This document shows, piece after piece, positions 9,107 through 18,228 of a stretch of 64,000 bases of DNA. Made by a program: the position numbers and the translations under genes. The notes below the pieces were generated by a model, which was given only the letters and a program-made list of their open reading frames with translations, made no database searches and was not told the DNA's origin. The stretch comes from Shewanella putrefaciens (GTDB taxonomy: Bacteria; Pseudomonadota; Gammaproteobacteria; Enterobacterales; Shewanellaceae): assembly GCF_016406305.1 (NCBI RefSeq), contig NZ_CP066369.1, forward strand, positions 2,126,501-2,190,500, read 5' to 3'. Every line of letters starts with the position of its first letter. Position 1 is the first letter of the stretch.

Positions 9107-10153
9107 ATGGCATCGAAAGCGACCTCGATCGATATTGCTTATCGTGCTGGTGTATCCCAGTCAACGGTTTCCCGTGCCCTGAGAAACAGCCCGTTAGTCA
9201 ATTTAGAGACTCGTCAGCGAATTCAAGCAATTGCGAAGGAGTTGAACTACAAAGTCGATAAAAATGCCAGTAATCTTCGCACCCAAAACAGCCATACATT
9301 GGCGCTGCTATTATGTGAAGATCCCACCAATGATGACTCGTTAATTAACCCATTCTTTCTGTCGATGTTGGGATCGATCACCCGGGCAACTGCACAGCAA
9401 GGCTATGATTTGCTTGTTTCTTTTCAGCAATTATCCAGCGATTGGCACGCCGACTACGAGGACAGTAACAAGGCCGATGGTATTATTCTGCTCGGCTATG
9501 GCGACTATATGGATTACGAGCAAAAGCTCGAGCGGTTATTGGCCCAAAACACCCATTTTGTGATTTGGGGAGCTGAGCACAACAATAAGTCTGTATTGTC
9601 AATCGGTTGCGATAATCATCAGGGTGGTCTAATCGCAACAGAGCATTTGATTTCCCTCGGGCGTAAAGCATTTGCCTTTTTAGGGGATGCGTCGAGCCAC
9701 AGTCCCGAGTTTAGGGATAGATACCTTGGACACGTTAAAGCCTTACAAATGGCGAATATTCCCGTTGATAGCAATAAACAAGTGTCGGCCATCAGCACGG
9801 AAAGCTCGGGTTATGATGCGGCGATATCATTGTTGGAACGGGGAGCAACATTTGATGCGATTTTTGCCGCCAGCGATTTAATTGCCATCGGCGCCATTCG
9901 GGCGCTTAAAGAAAAGGGCATAGCGGTACCGGAACAGGTTGCCGTGGTCGGCTATGACGATATTCCCGTTGCCAGCTTTGCTAACCCACCACTGACGACC
10001 ATTAAACAAAATACCCAGTTAGCCGGCGAAATTTTAGTGGAGAGCGTGCTTAAGCTGATCCGCGGTATCGAAGTCAGCCCACAACTTATTCCAACCACAT
10101 TAGTGGTCCGTAGCTCCTGCGGCATAGACAGTACGCCAATAGAGGCACTATAA
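9107..10153 (+). CDS. LacI-family transcriptional regulator
   Basis: 348 residues. The N-terminal helix-turn-helix (about 5-30, DIAYRAGVSQSTVSRALR) and hinge region are typical of LacI/GalR. The remainder is a periplasmic-binding-protein-like sensor domain (about 65-340; ends in a TTLVVRSSCG strand common in the family). It should repress or activate sugar or nucleoside genes in response to a ligand, but no catabolic genes are next to it, so the target cannot be inferred. It stands alone, with about 100 bases upstream and an AT-rich spacer downstream. Confidence 0.9.
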   Translation: MASKATSIDIAYRAGVSQSTVSRALRNSPLVNLETRQRIQAIAKELNYKVDKNASNLRTQNSHTLALLLCEDPTNDDSLINPFFLSMLGSITRATAQQGYDLLVSFQQLSSDWHADYEDSNKADGIILLGYGDYMDYEQKLERLLAQNTHFVIWGAEHNNKSVLSIGCDNHQGGLIATEHLISLGRKAFAFLGDASSHSPEFRDRYLGHVKALQMANIPVDSNKQVSAISTESSGYDAAISLLERGATFDAIFAASDLIAIGAIRALKEKGIAVPEQVAVVGYDDIPVASFANPPLTTIKQNTQLAGEILVESVLKLIRGIEVSPQLIPTTLVVRSSCGIDSTPIEAL

Positions 10154-10334
10154 ATCTATTTTTAATCAAATTTGCTAGATTATTAATTAGGCTGATATTT
10201 ATACATTTCATACAGAAGGCGGGTATATTTTTATATCAAACATTTAAGTGTCAATGTATTGGTGAGCAGAACTTGATTTTACAGTGATATTTTAATTCGG
10301 AGAAATTTGGTTTTAATTTTATTTAGGGAGATAA

Positions 10335-11045
10335 GTGTTGAGTAAAGGATTATTTGTGTTAAATAGATTTTTTATGGTGGTAAGTCTTTTTATCTTAGGC
10401 TCTTGTGCTTTTAACTCAGCACCCACTTCACACCAAGAGAAGAATGAAGTGTATTTGTCTGATGGAAGAATTATCTATTTAGGTGAAATTACCCATGAAA
10501 AGAATGAGCAAGTATTTTCACTTTTTAAGTTGAACGATAATGTAACACTACTCGAAATAAGCTCTGTAGGTGGGGATGTATTAGATGGTATGGAATTAGG
10601 CTCTTGGGTAAAAGATCGAAACTTAGACGTGCAAGTCGGTATGGTATGTGCGTCGTCCTGTGCAAACTATGTATTTTTAGCTGGTAATAATAAATATCTA
10701 CAGGAAAAATCAATATTAGTATGGCATGGAAGCTCATATCAACCTGACATCGATATATTAGTTAAATCCGGACATGAGTTTACCAATCTTTGGCGTGAAC
10801 AAGAGAAGGCCTTTTTTAAACGTGTAGGTGTTAATTATCACATTACCACCTGTGGGATTGCACAGGTTCCAACTGGGTTGTCTATTTTGCATTTCCTAAA
10901 TATTACTAATATCAAGGGATTTGACTATTCAATAGAAGATATGGAACGGTTTGGCGTAAAAGGAATTACCTTTGTTGATAGTAACTGGTTAGGTTCTCCA
11001 AATTTAGATTTGCAAGGAGTATTTAGGGCTAGCTATTGTGAATAA
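10335..11045 (+). CDS. Lipoprotein with ClpP/crotonase-like serine protease fold
   Basis: 236 residues, starting GTG (AGGGAG 4 bases before); a TTG one codon on is an equal choice. A type II signal peptide is visible, with lipobox LGSC and lipid-modified Cys at about residue 24. The body resembles ClpP-class proteins: SSVGGDVLDGMELG (77-90) matches the oxyanion-hole glycines, CASSCANYVFLAG (105-117) matches the nucleophile serine segment, and H131 in VWHGSS matches the catalytic His segment. It resembles the poorly studied periplasmic Clp-like proteins (COG3904 type). The gene is more AT-rich than its neighbours and stands alone between AT-rich spacers, which suggests acquisition. Substrate unknown. 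Confidence 0.6.
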   Translation: MLSKGLFVLNRFFMVVSLFILGSCAFNSAPTSHQEKNEVYLSDGRIIYLGEITHEKNEQVFSLFKLNDNVTLLEISSVGGDVLDGMELGSWVKDRNLDVQVGMVCASSCANYVFLAGNNKYLQEKSILVWHGSSYQPDIDILVKSGHEFTNLWREQEKAFFKRVGVNYHITTCGIAQVPTGLSILHFLNITNIKGFDYSIEDMERFGVKGITFVDSNWLGSPNLDLQGVFRASYCE

Positions 11046-11073
11046 GATGGAAAGCCTGAACGTTCCATCTTAA
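11044..11073 (+). terminator. Hairpin overlapping the stop of the ClpP-like lipoprotein gene
   Basis: Perfect 9-bp stem (AAGATGGAA at 11044-11052, complement at 11063-11071) beginning inside the TAA stop codon. The T-run is poor (TTAATT), so it may be a weak terminator or an mRNA-stabilising hairpin. Confidence 0.4.
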
Positions 11074-11148
11074 TTACACAGACCTTTATATCCGAATGAA
11101 TTTTCCCTTTATTTCTCCACAACGGAGCCCGGACTTTTATTAACGGGC

Positions 11149-11784
11149 TTATTTCCCATATTGACGCAAAAACTTGGGTACATCCGCTTTTGCCTTTTTC
11201 GCTAGGGTTTGAAATAGGCTAAATGGCGGGGCGGAAATAGCGTAGTCACGTTGCAAGTCATCGAGCATGGTGAGCCACAGATGCCCGGTCATCTGCGCAT
11301 CGGCTAAGGCGCGGTGAAAGGTGCCGTCGCTGGGGATTTGCTTATAGCGAACTAAGGTGGCAAGTTGATGGTTGGCGGCTAAGGGGTATAAACGCCTCGC
11401 CACCAGCAAAGAGCAACCAAATTGCCCCGCATATTGATGGCCTATATGGGCAAATTCGGCATCGAGAAAGCGTTGGTCAAATGCCGCGTTATGGGCGACT
11501 AGATGGTGATTGCCGATAAAGTCAGCAAAACGGGCCATCACTTCGTGATTGGGCGCCGCATGCTTAAGCATCTGATTGCTGATCCCCGTGTAGTCCTCAA
11601 TAAAGGCGCTGATCTTAAATCCTGGGTTCATCAACTCTGAAAATCGATCGGTTATCACACCTTGTTCTATGAGTACTGCGCCGATTTCGATGGCGCGATC
11701 CCCTTGATTGGGAGACAGGCCAGAGGTTTCAAAGTCGAGCACGACTAAGGTATTTGCGGGACTAAATGTGGGTTTTTTAGGCAT
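11149..11784 (-). CDS. 3'-5' exonuclease, DnaQ/epsilon-like (DEDDh)
   Basis: 211 residues. DEDDh exonuclease motifs are visible: Exo I VVLDFETSGLSP (D17, E19), Exo II around VAHNAAFDQRFLD, and Exo III HRALADAQMT with the catalytic His and Asp. It resembles the stand-alone DNA polymerase III epsilon-type exonucleases of Shewanella rather than the true DnaQ proofreading subunit, which is longer and has a polymerase-binding tail. It may trim single-stranded DNA in repair. It sits downstream of recD with one small gene between, but an 88-bp gap with a hairpin makes co-transcription unsure. Confidence 0.85.
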   Translation of the reverse strand: MPKKPTFSPANTLVVLDFETSGLSPNQGDRAIEIGAVLIEQGVITDRFSELMNPGFKISAFIEDYTGISNQMLKHAAPNHEVMARFADFIGNHHLVAHNAAFDQRFLDAEFAHIGHQYAGQFGCSLLVARRLYPLAANHQLATLVRYKQIPSDGTFHRALADAQMTGHLWLTMLDDLQRDYAISAPPFSLFQTLAKKAKADVPKFLRQYGK

Positions 11785-11872
11785 AAATCTGTCTTAGGTT
11801 CGCTATTTTACTCAAGAGTTTGGCCCTTTAATGGGCCAAGGTGGGTGCTAAGTTGTCTGCACTTATCGGGGC

Positions 11873-12268
11873 TTAAATATCATAATGCAGATCCATACTT
11901 ATTCTAAGCCCTAAGTTATAGGCATGATTTTGATGTAAATATTCCATCAATTCAGTATCCAGAAGCTGCGCTAGGGTGATGGGTCTTGCCTCCCAACGCG
12001 GCGCATGGCCCGCATCGTTACAGTATGTAAGGTATAAGCGCCGCTGACTTTGGTTGATACCAAAATAGGTCATATTGCAGCGTTCGGCGATGGAGAGATA
12101 GGGCTCAAAATCGAGGGCATAGACCTGCATCGCATCGAATGCTGACCAGGGAATATACCGGGTCTTATCATAGTATTCTGCGGGCAAAATCGCCTCGGGC
12201 GCTATAGCATCAAACAGGGCGGTAACCTGCTGTAAATTTTGAAGTTTAATTATGCCGTTATTGTTCAA
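11873..12268 (-). CDS. Conserved hypothetical protein downstream of recD
   Basis: 131 residues, not recognised. Soluble, no signal peptide, aromatic-rich (many Tyr and Trp) and slightly acidic. It begins 9 bases after the recD stop, so it is very likely the fourth gene of the recCBD transcript. Function unknown; its placement behind recD does not prove a repair role. Confidence 0.7.
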   Translation of the reverse strand: MNNNGIIKLQNLQQVTALFDAIAPEAILPAEYYDKTRYIPWSAFDAMQVYALDFEPYLSIAERCNMTYFGINQSQRRLYLTYCNDAGHAPRWEARPITLAQLLDTELMEYLHQNHAYNLGLRISMDLHYDI

Positions 12269-12277
12269 TGTTGCTCC

Positions 12278-14404
12278 TTATTCCCAAAGCCTAGCAGCAA
12301 GTCCTGATGCCCTTTGGGTGATTTGGCTGCTGGCACGCTCGAAAACGGCTTGGGTGCCTAGGCAGGTAAAATGCGCTTTTGCGCGGGTGATGGCCGTGTA
12401 GACTAATTCCTTGGTAAGTAACTGCCACTGGGCTAGGCTGGGATGAGGTGGTAGGACTAAGGCTACCTGATTAAATTCACTGCCTTGGCTTTTATGCACT
12501 GTCATCGCATAGCAGGTTTCATGGCGCGGTAAGCGCGCGGGCAATACCTTCAGCTGGCTACCGTCGGCCTTAATAAAGTGGGCCATTAATCGCTCGGGTT
12601 TATCTTCGTCTTGTAAAATCAGCCCAATATCGCCGTTAAATAGCCCCAAGTTATAGTCGTTGCTTTGGATGATGATGGGTCTACCGAGGTAAAACTCCTG
12701 CTGTGGCTGGATAAGTTTCGCCTTGGCGAGGGCCAAAGTGACATAGCTATTGATCCCTTCGACCCCATAATTGCCCGAGCGCATGGCGCATAGAATACGA
12801 TATTGATTAAAGGATTCGATAATATCAAAGGTGCTTGGGCGGGCGCCTTGGTTCAAAGGGGTAAGATAATTGCCATAGAGACTCACCGCTTGTTCAAGCA
12901 GCGCGTTGAGTCCGCTGTTGTTTTCAGGCTCACTGATTTTGGCCTGGGTCGCATTGACCTCCATCCCATGCTCTAACCAGTTAAGCTCGGCAAATCCCCG
13001 TTGCCAGACCGCTAGGATTCCCTGCAAATCGGAGCGATTGACCGCGCTGGCGAGTAGCCCAATTCCCGCATCGCCCTTAAATCTATGGCTATGCATTAAC
13101 ATGCACAGGCTGTCGCCAAGTTTGGGCGAGTCGCTGATATAGGAACTTAAATTGAAACCCGTTAAGCGGCTAAGCCGATTTGCCTGCTCCTTGGAATAGC
13201 GCATTTGCCAGGGAATGACCAGCTCGTCAAACTGTGTATCTTCACGTTTTAGCCCGGCACAAATATCGGCGAGTACGGCTCCGGCTTCGACGGAGGCGAG
13301 TTGGTCCTGATCCCCAAGCAAAATTAAACTGGCGTGTTCCGGTAGGGCGCTGAGCAGTTTATACATCATAGGCAAATCCACCATAGAGGCTTCATCGACA
13401 ATCAAGAGGTCGAGCCTTAGGGGATTACCTGCGTGGTGGCGAAATTGGGCAGAATTGGGGATAACCCCCAGTAATCGATGCAGGGTTGAGGCTTCTTCGG
13501 GGATTTGATCTAGGGCCCTTAACAGTGCCTCGTTATCCTTTAAGTCCGCTGTGCTGGCCTTAGGCAAGGTGAGCAGTTCCTTGGCAAGGCGAGCCTTAGA
13601 GGCCTTAATGGATTCACTTAAACGGGCGGCCGCTTTACCCGTCGGCGCGACGAGGCGGATTTCCCTAAGCTTAAGCATTTGTTGCAATAACAACAGTTTA
13701 GTGACTGTGGTGGTTTTACCTGTGCCTGGGCCGCCGGTGATCACCGCCAGTTTTTTACCGAGCGCCGTTGCCGTGGCGACTTTTTGCCAGTCGATGGCTT
13801 TTTTTTCTTCAATACCGTCTTCAATACCGCCCTCAATCGCTGGGAACAGTTGATCTAGATACGGCCTTAGATTGCCGCTGGACTCCTGTTCATTTTCAAG
13901 GCTCGATTGCTGTGAGAGCCGCACTAATGCCGTCGCGACTTTGGTCTCAAACTGATAATAACGCTGTAGATACAACCTGCCATTATCGAGGATAAGTGGC
14001 TTATTACTGCCTGCATGACCAACCGCATCAAAGGTTTGCAATCTGTCGTTGAGCGCCTCTAGGCTGAGGGTGAGTTTACAATGGCTATATTGTTCGGCCA
14101 GGGGATTGAGCGGCACTAGATGAGCCAGCACAAGGCAACTGTGTTGGGAGGATAATTGCTGACTCAGTAGGGCGCACAGCAGGATAAACAGCGGATCCTG
14201 CTGATCCTTAGGGTGTAATTGCGCCATTTCGAGGGCAAAATGGCGATCAAGCGGTGTCAGCAGCCTTTCCAATTCCCAGCGTTTGAGCAGCTCCTCGATG
14301 GGCGCCGTCAGGTGCACAGCACCATAGTCAAGCCAGTTTTCGGCGGTTTTACCATGGGTGATAACCCTGTTTGAGGCTAGGTTTGGCCCAAGTGTGGTGT
14401 TCAT
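12278..14404 (-). CDS. recD: Exodeoxyribonuclease V alpha subunit RecD
   Basis: 708 residues, about 100 longer than E. coli RecD. RecD is the 5'-3' helicase motor of RecBCD. The Walker A motif GGPGTGKT is at 224-231, Walker B near LLIVDEASMVD, and C-terminal superfamily 1 helicase motifs include YAMTVHKSQGSEF and LVYTAITRAK. Extra length lies in the N-terminal region and in acidic linkers (for example EGGIEDGIEEKK near 191). The start overlaps the recB stop by 4 bases (ATGA), showing translational coupling. Confidence 0.95.
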   Translation of the reverse strand: MNTTLGPNLASNRVITHGKTAENWLDYGAVHLTAPIEELLKRWELERLLTPLDRHFALEMAQLHPKDQQDPLFILLCALLSQQLSSQHSCLVLAHLVPLNPLAEQYSHCKLTLSLEALNDRLQTFDAVGHAGSNKPLILDNGRLYLQRYYQFETKVATALVRLSQQSSLENEQESSGNLRPYLDQLFPAIEGGIEDGIEEKKAIDWQKVATATALGKKLAVITGGPGTGKTTTVTKLLLLQQMLKLREIRLVAPTGKAAARLSESIKASKARLAKELLTLPKASTADLKDNEALLRALDQIPEEASTLHRLLGVIPNSAQFRHHAGNPLRLDLLIVDEASMVDLPMMYKLLSALPEHASLILLGDQDQLASVEAGAVLADICAGLKREDTQFDELVIPWQMRYSKEQANRLSRLTGFNLSSYISDSPKLGDSLCMLMHSHRFKGDAGIGLLASAVNRSDLQGILAVWQRGFAELNWLEHGMEVNATQAKISEPENNSGLNALLEQAVSLYGNYLTPLNQGARPSTFDIIESFNQYRILCAMRSGNYGVEGINSYVTLALAKAKLIQPQQEFYLGRPIIIQSNDYNLGLFNGDIGLILQDEDKPERLMAHFIKADGSQLKVLPARLPRHETCYAMTVHKSQGSEFNQVALVLPPHPSLAQWQLLTKELVYTAITRAKAHFTCLGTQAVFERASSQITQRASGLAARLWE

Positions 14405-17400
14405 GCTGTGACTCCTGCCGCTTTTAGGGTTAATGGACTGCGCTTAAACAAAGCATCAAGGGCTAAAATAAGCGCCTTAGGCGGCTTATCGTAATAGACG
14501 CCAAATCCCGGCTGCTGCGCCGACATTCCCCGTAAAAACAGATAGTAACAACCGCCAATATGCCTGTCGTAGTCGTAGTCTGGTAGACGCAAAGCGAGGT
14601 ATCTGTGCAGAGCCAAGGAATAGAGAATGTACTGCAAATCGTAGCTGTGCTCGGCTATCGCCTGTTGCAGCGCCCCCTGATGGTAGGCTTGGAACGAGTC
14701 ACCTAAATGATTGGATTTATAGTCAGCAATATAGAACTTGCCTTGATATTCAAAGGTTAAGTCGATAAACCCCTTTAGCATGCCTTCAAGTTCGTCAAAC
14801 TTGAGGTTAGATCCGTAGCCATACTGCAGCAACAGAGTATTGAGCTCTGTATCCTTAAGCGCACTTAAGGGCAGGTAAAATTCCATCTCGACTAAGGTGT
14901 CCCGTGGGGCGAGCTTGGCAAGACAGAGTGGTGAAGCACTAGCATCCGATGGCACGGTTTCACTGGGGGGCCGTGCCAGCGGTGCATGCAATAGATCCAG
15001 ATACCAGGCCTGCAGTACGGTTTGCCATTCTGGGGCAATAGCGTATTGCAGCATTGCCTTAGGTAAGTGTTGTGCTAAATCGATTTCAGCCTGTGTAAAA
15101 TCAATAAGTTCTAACACTAAATGCATAAAACTACCCGCATTGGCACCGCGCTCGAAGTTAAAGCGGCTCAAGGCGAGGGGATCTTGCTCTGCAGTTTGAG
15201 GATCGCTGGCGATTTGCCCTAGTTGATTCAGTGTCGCGAGATCCAATGCCGCGCGACTTTGTTGACTGAGTTGACTGAGTTGACTGAGTTGACTTAGCTC
15301 AAGTGAGCCTAGGGCTTCATCATCGGCGCCGGGCTTGGCCTTACCTTGGCCAGTATTTTTGACTAAGCCGGAATAACTGCCGACCCGCCAGGGCGTGATA
15401 TATTGGCGGGTGACGGTTTTAGCGCTTAAGACCTGGGCCTCATCTTGGCTTGAGGGCAGTGAGCTTAGGTCAATGCTCTCGGGCACTATGGCAAAATTGA
15501 TTGCATCAAGGTCTTGAGTAAGATGCTGCACCGCTTGGCACAGGCGGCTAAAGTCGCAGTTGTCGTCATCAATGCCCAGCAGATAACCAATGGCCGTTTC
15601 ATGTAACTGACTCTTGAGCCCGTTTTTAAGTTGGCGGCTGTGATTGGCAACCGATAAATAACAGAGGTAAACCGGGCGGGTGAGCGCCACATATAATAGG
15701 CGCAGATCTTCAGCTAAGGTCTCCTGCTTGGCCTGCTCCCAGCCTTCATCTGTACCCTCAATATCCCATACCAGTTCTTGCCCACCCTGGGCATTGGTTC
15801 TGTGGTAAAGCATGGGCGAAGGTCTGCGGCGATTGTCCCGCGCAAGGCTGACAAAGGGGATAAAACAGACGGGGTACTCAAGGCCCTTACTCTTATGGAT
15901 AGTGACAATCTGTACTAGATTCTGCTCACTCTCTAGCCGCAATTGCTGTTCATCTGTGCCTGTATTATCAATCAGTTGCTGTTCATACCAATTGAGAAGG
16001 GCGCTTATGCCATCCAGCTCAGTGGATTTTTGCTGTAATAGCTCGGCGAGGTGACGAAAATCGGTTAAACGCCGCTCACCGTCTATGGTCTCGGCCTGGG
16101 TATCTTGCCCATCCTCGGTATGAGTGTTGCCCGTGGCTAATAGGCGTTCGATCAGATGAGTGCTATTGGCGAGGCTTAATAGGGCGGGCATGATGCCGCG
16201 TTTTTGCCACATTTGGTGCAGATTAAAAAACTGCTCTAATAGTTGCTGGCGCTGTTCTTCATCTTGATTAAATGCGTGAATTTGCTCTGCGCTATAGCCT
16301 AACAGTGCCGTTGCCAGCGCACTACGTAGGGCGCGCTCATCCTTAGGATCGGCCAATGAGCGCAGCACTAACACCATTTCCCGCGCCTCTAGGGTGTTAA
16401 ACACGCTGTCACGGCTTAAAAACACCGCGCCAATTTGGCGTTTATTCAAGGCGGTTTTCATCACTGCCGCTTCGTTGCGGTCCCGCACTAGGATGGCGAT
16501 GTCCTTAGCCACTAATGGCCCCTTAGGGGTGAGACACTCGCCATTGGCTGCATCGGTCAATAACCGAGTGATTTCTGCGGCCGCATCCTCCGCCAGTATT
16601 TGCCTGGCTAAGGTTTTATTGAGGCCATTTTCGGTTTCACTGAGCAGCCTTAATCTGAGGGATGCCGCGGTAGATATTTTCTCAGTTAAGACTTTGTTTT
16701 TGGCTGCACAGGGGGTTTTAACCGCCTCAAAGGGGATTGAATCACTGATAAAGGGATTAGGATGCTTGCTAAACAGATGATTCACCCCCGCGACCATATT
16801 AGCGCCCGAGCGATAGTTCGTGTCTAAGTGATAGTGCTCGGCCGTCGCCCTGCGGGCCTCGATATAGGTGTGAATATCGGCGCCGCGAAAGGCATAAATC
16901 GCCTGCTTAGGGTCGCCTATCATCAGTAGGCCAAGTGCCTTATCTGCCGATGGGGACTTATCCTGCAAAGCTTGAGGGTTATCTAACTGGTAAATCTTTG
17001 AAAAAATTGAAAATTGTAATGGATCTGTGTCCTGGAATTCATCGATAAGCGCCACCGGAAAGCGGCTCGCCACGGCCCTTGGTAACGTCTGATGGTTAGT
17101 GCGTAGCGCCGCCTCAAGGCTAGTCAGTAGATCATCGGGGGTGAGCACATTTTTTTGCTGCTTTTGCTTGGCAAAACGCGCGCTGATCCCCAGTTTGGCA
17201 CTGCATAAAAACGCCGGTTTTATCTCGGCGATAAGGGTGGCGAGCTGTTCGATATGCGCCATTAAAGGCGCCTCTGCTGCGCTTGGGATCACGCCGCCCT
17301 TGTTGAGTTTTAGCTGTGATAGGGATAACGCCTCTAGGGCTTTTGGCGAGGGCAGTCCACGACCCGAGGCTAGCCAGTTGTCTAGGCTATCGAACATCTC

Positions 17401-18228
17401 GGCAAGTTTTGGGTACTGATCACTCGCCTTACCAAACCGGGTGCCGTTTAAGGGCAAGCTGTGGAGCAACTCGAGTAAGCCGTCGCGGCCACGGGGCCAG
17501 GCTAATTTAAAGCGCGCTAAACTTTGCTGCAGTGATTGGGCTAAGGTGGCAAATTTTGCCGTGGGTACGAGAGGCGTCGCTTGGCTTGCCCCGAGTAGCG
17601 GGCGCAACTGTTTAACTAAGTTATCGGGATCCGTAAATGCCTTGGCAATGATTTCCGCTAGGTCATCCGGCAATGGATAACAGGTTTCCCGCCAAAAATC
17701 CCGCACCGCATGGTGTAAAAATTCGCTGTCGTCTAAGGTAAAGTCCGACTCGAACAGGAGGGAAGACTCAAAGGCGAGATCCGCTAAAATCCGCTGACAA
17801 AAACCATGGATAGTAAAAATCGCCGCCTCATCGAGGGACTTTAATGCCAAATCGAAGCGCCTTAGGGCAATAGGCCGCTGCTCCTCTGGGGTATTCTGGT
17901 AAAGCGCTTCAACGAAGGGGTCGTCCACGCTTAGGCCTAAAAAACACTTAAAGGCGACTTGAATACGGCGACGAATACGATCCCTTAGCTCCTCGGTAGC
18001 GGCATTGGTAAAAGTAACGACTAGAATTTGCTCACAGGTGAGGGGATTGCCGCTGTCACCCGTTCCTGTGATATCACCTAGGAGTAATCGCAGGTATAGC
18101 CCTGAAATAGTGTAGGTTTTACCCGTTCCCGCACTGGCTTCGATCAGGCGACTGCCACTAAAGGGCAAAGTTAAGGGATTAAGGGTCTGTGGCTGTTTAT
18201 GGGAGCCCAAGTCTATAGGTTGACTCAT
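14401..18228 (-). CDS. recB: Exodeoxyribonuclease V beta subunit RecB
   Basis: 1275 residues (E. coli 1180). RecB is the 3'-5' helicase and the nuclease that loads RecA at Chi. Walker A is ASAGTGKT (31-38), the DExx box is in VALIDEFQDTDPLQF, and the C-terminal nuclease shows D...DYK (DLTFEYQGKFYIADYKSN), the metal-binding residues of the family. A low-complexity linker near residues 977-990 reads LSQ repeated, encoded by 9-bp tandem DNA repeats, in the helicase-nuclease linker. It overlaps recC and recD by 4 bases each. Confidence 0.96.
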   Translation of the reverse strand: MSQPIDLGSHKQPQTLNPLTLPFSGSRLIEASAGTGKTYTISGLYLRLLLGDITGTGDSGNPLTCEQILVVTFTNAATEELRDRIRRRIQVAFKCFLGLSVDDPFVEALYQNTPEEQRPIALRRFDLALKSLDEAAIFTIHGFCQRILADLAFESSLLFESDFTLDDSEFLHHAVRDFWRETCYPLPDDLAEIIAKAFTDPDNLVKQLRPLLGASQATPLVPTAKFATLAQSLQQSLARFKLAWPRGRDGLLELLHSLPLNGTRFGKASDQYPKLAEMFDSLDNWLASGRGLPSPKALEALSLSQLKLNKGGVIPSAAEAPLMAHIEQLATLIAEIKPAFLCSAKLGISARFAKQKQQKNVLTPDDLLTSLEAALRTNHQTLPRAVASRFPVALIDEFQDTDPLQFSIFSKIYQLDNPQALQDKSPSADKALGLLMIGDPKQAIYAFRGADIHTYIEARRATAEHYHLDTNYRSGANMVAGVNHLFSKHPNPFISDSIPFEAVKTPCAAKNKVLTEKISTAASLRLRLLSETENGLNKTLARQILAEDAAAEITRLLTDAANGECLTPKGPLVAKDIAILVRDRNEAAVMKTALNKRQIGAVFLSRDSVFNTLEAREMVLVLRSLADPKDERALRSALATALLGYSAEQIHAFNQDEEQRQQLLEQFFNLHQMWQKRGIMPALLSLANSTHLIERLLATGNTHTEDGQDTQAETIDGERRLTDFRHLAELLQQKSTELDGISALLNWYEQQLIDNTGTDEQQLRLESEQNLVQIVTIHKSKGLEYPVCFIPFVSLARDNRRRPSPMLYHRTNAQGGQELVWDIEGTDEGWEQAKQETLAEDLRLLYVALTRPVYLCYLSVANHSRQLKNGLKSQLHETAIGYLLGIDDDNCDFSRLCQAVQHLTQDLDAINFAIVPESIDLSSLPSSQDEAQVLSAKTVTRQYITPWRVGSYSGLVKNTGQGKAKPGADDEALGSLELSQLSQLSQLSQQSRAALDLATLNQLGQIASDPQTAEQDPLALSRFNFERGANAGSFMHLVLELIDFTQAEIDLAQHLPKAMLQYAIAPEWQTVLQAWYLDLLHAPLARPPSETVPSDASASPLCLAKLAPRDTLVEMEFYLPLSALKDTELNTLLLQYGYGSNLKFDELEGMLKGFIDLTFEYQGKFYIADYKSNHLGDSFQAYHQGALQQAIAEHSYDLQYILYSLALHRYLALRLPDYDYDRHIGGCYYLFLRGMSAQQPGFGVYYDKPPKALILALDALFKRSPLTLKAAGVTA
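15258..15296 (-). repeat. 9-bp in-frame tandem repeat in recB linker
   Basis: Unit TTGACTGAG (plus strand) repeated three to four times with a final variant, coding for repeated Leu-Ser-Gln in the linker before the nuclease domain. Because the unit is 9 bp, copy number can change without breaking the frame. Confidence 0.8.

Noticed and set aside
11821..11838. TGGCCC/GGGCCA hairpin between the small unknown gene and the exonuclease gene
   Set aside because: Short stem and no T-run on either strand; not called as a terminator.
16394..16780. 128-codon plus-strand frame inside recB
   Set aside because: Antisense shadow of RecB; the RecB motifs on the other strand are clear.
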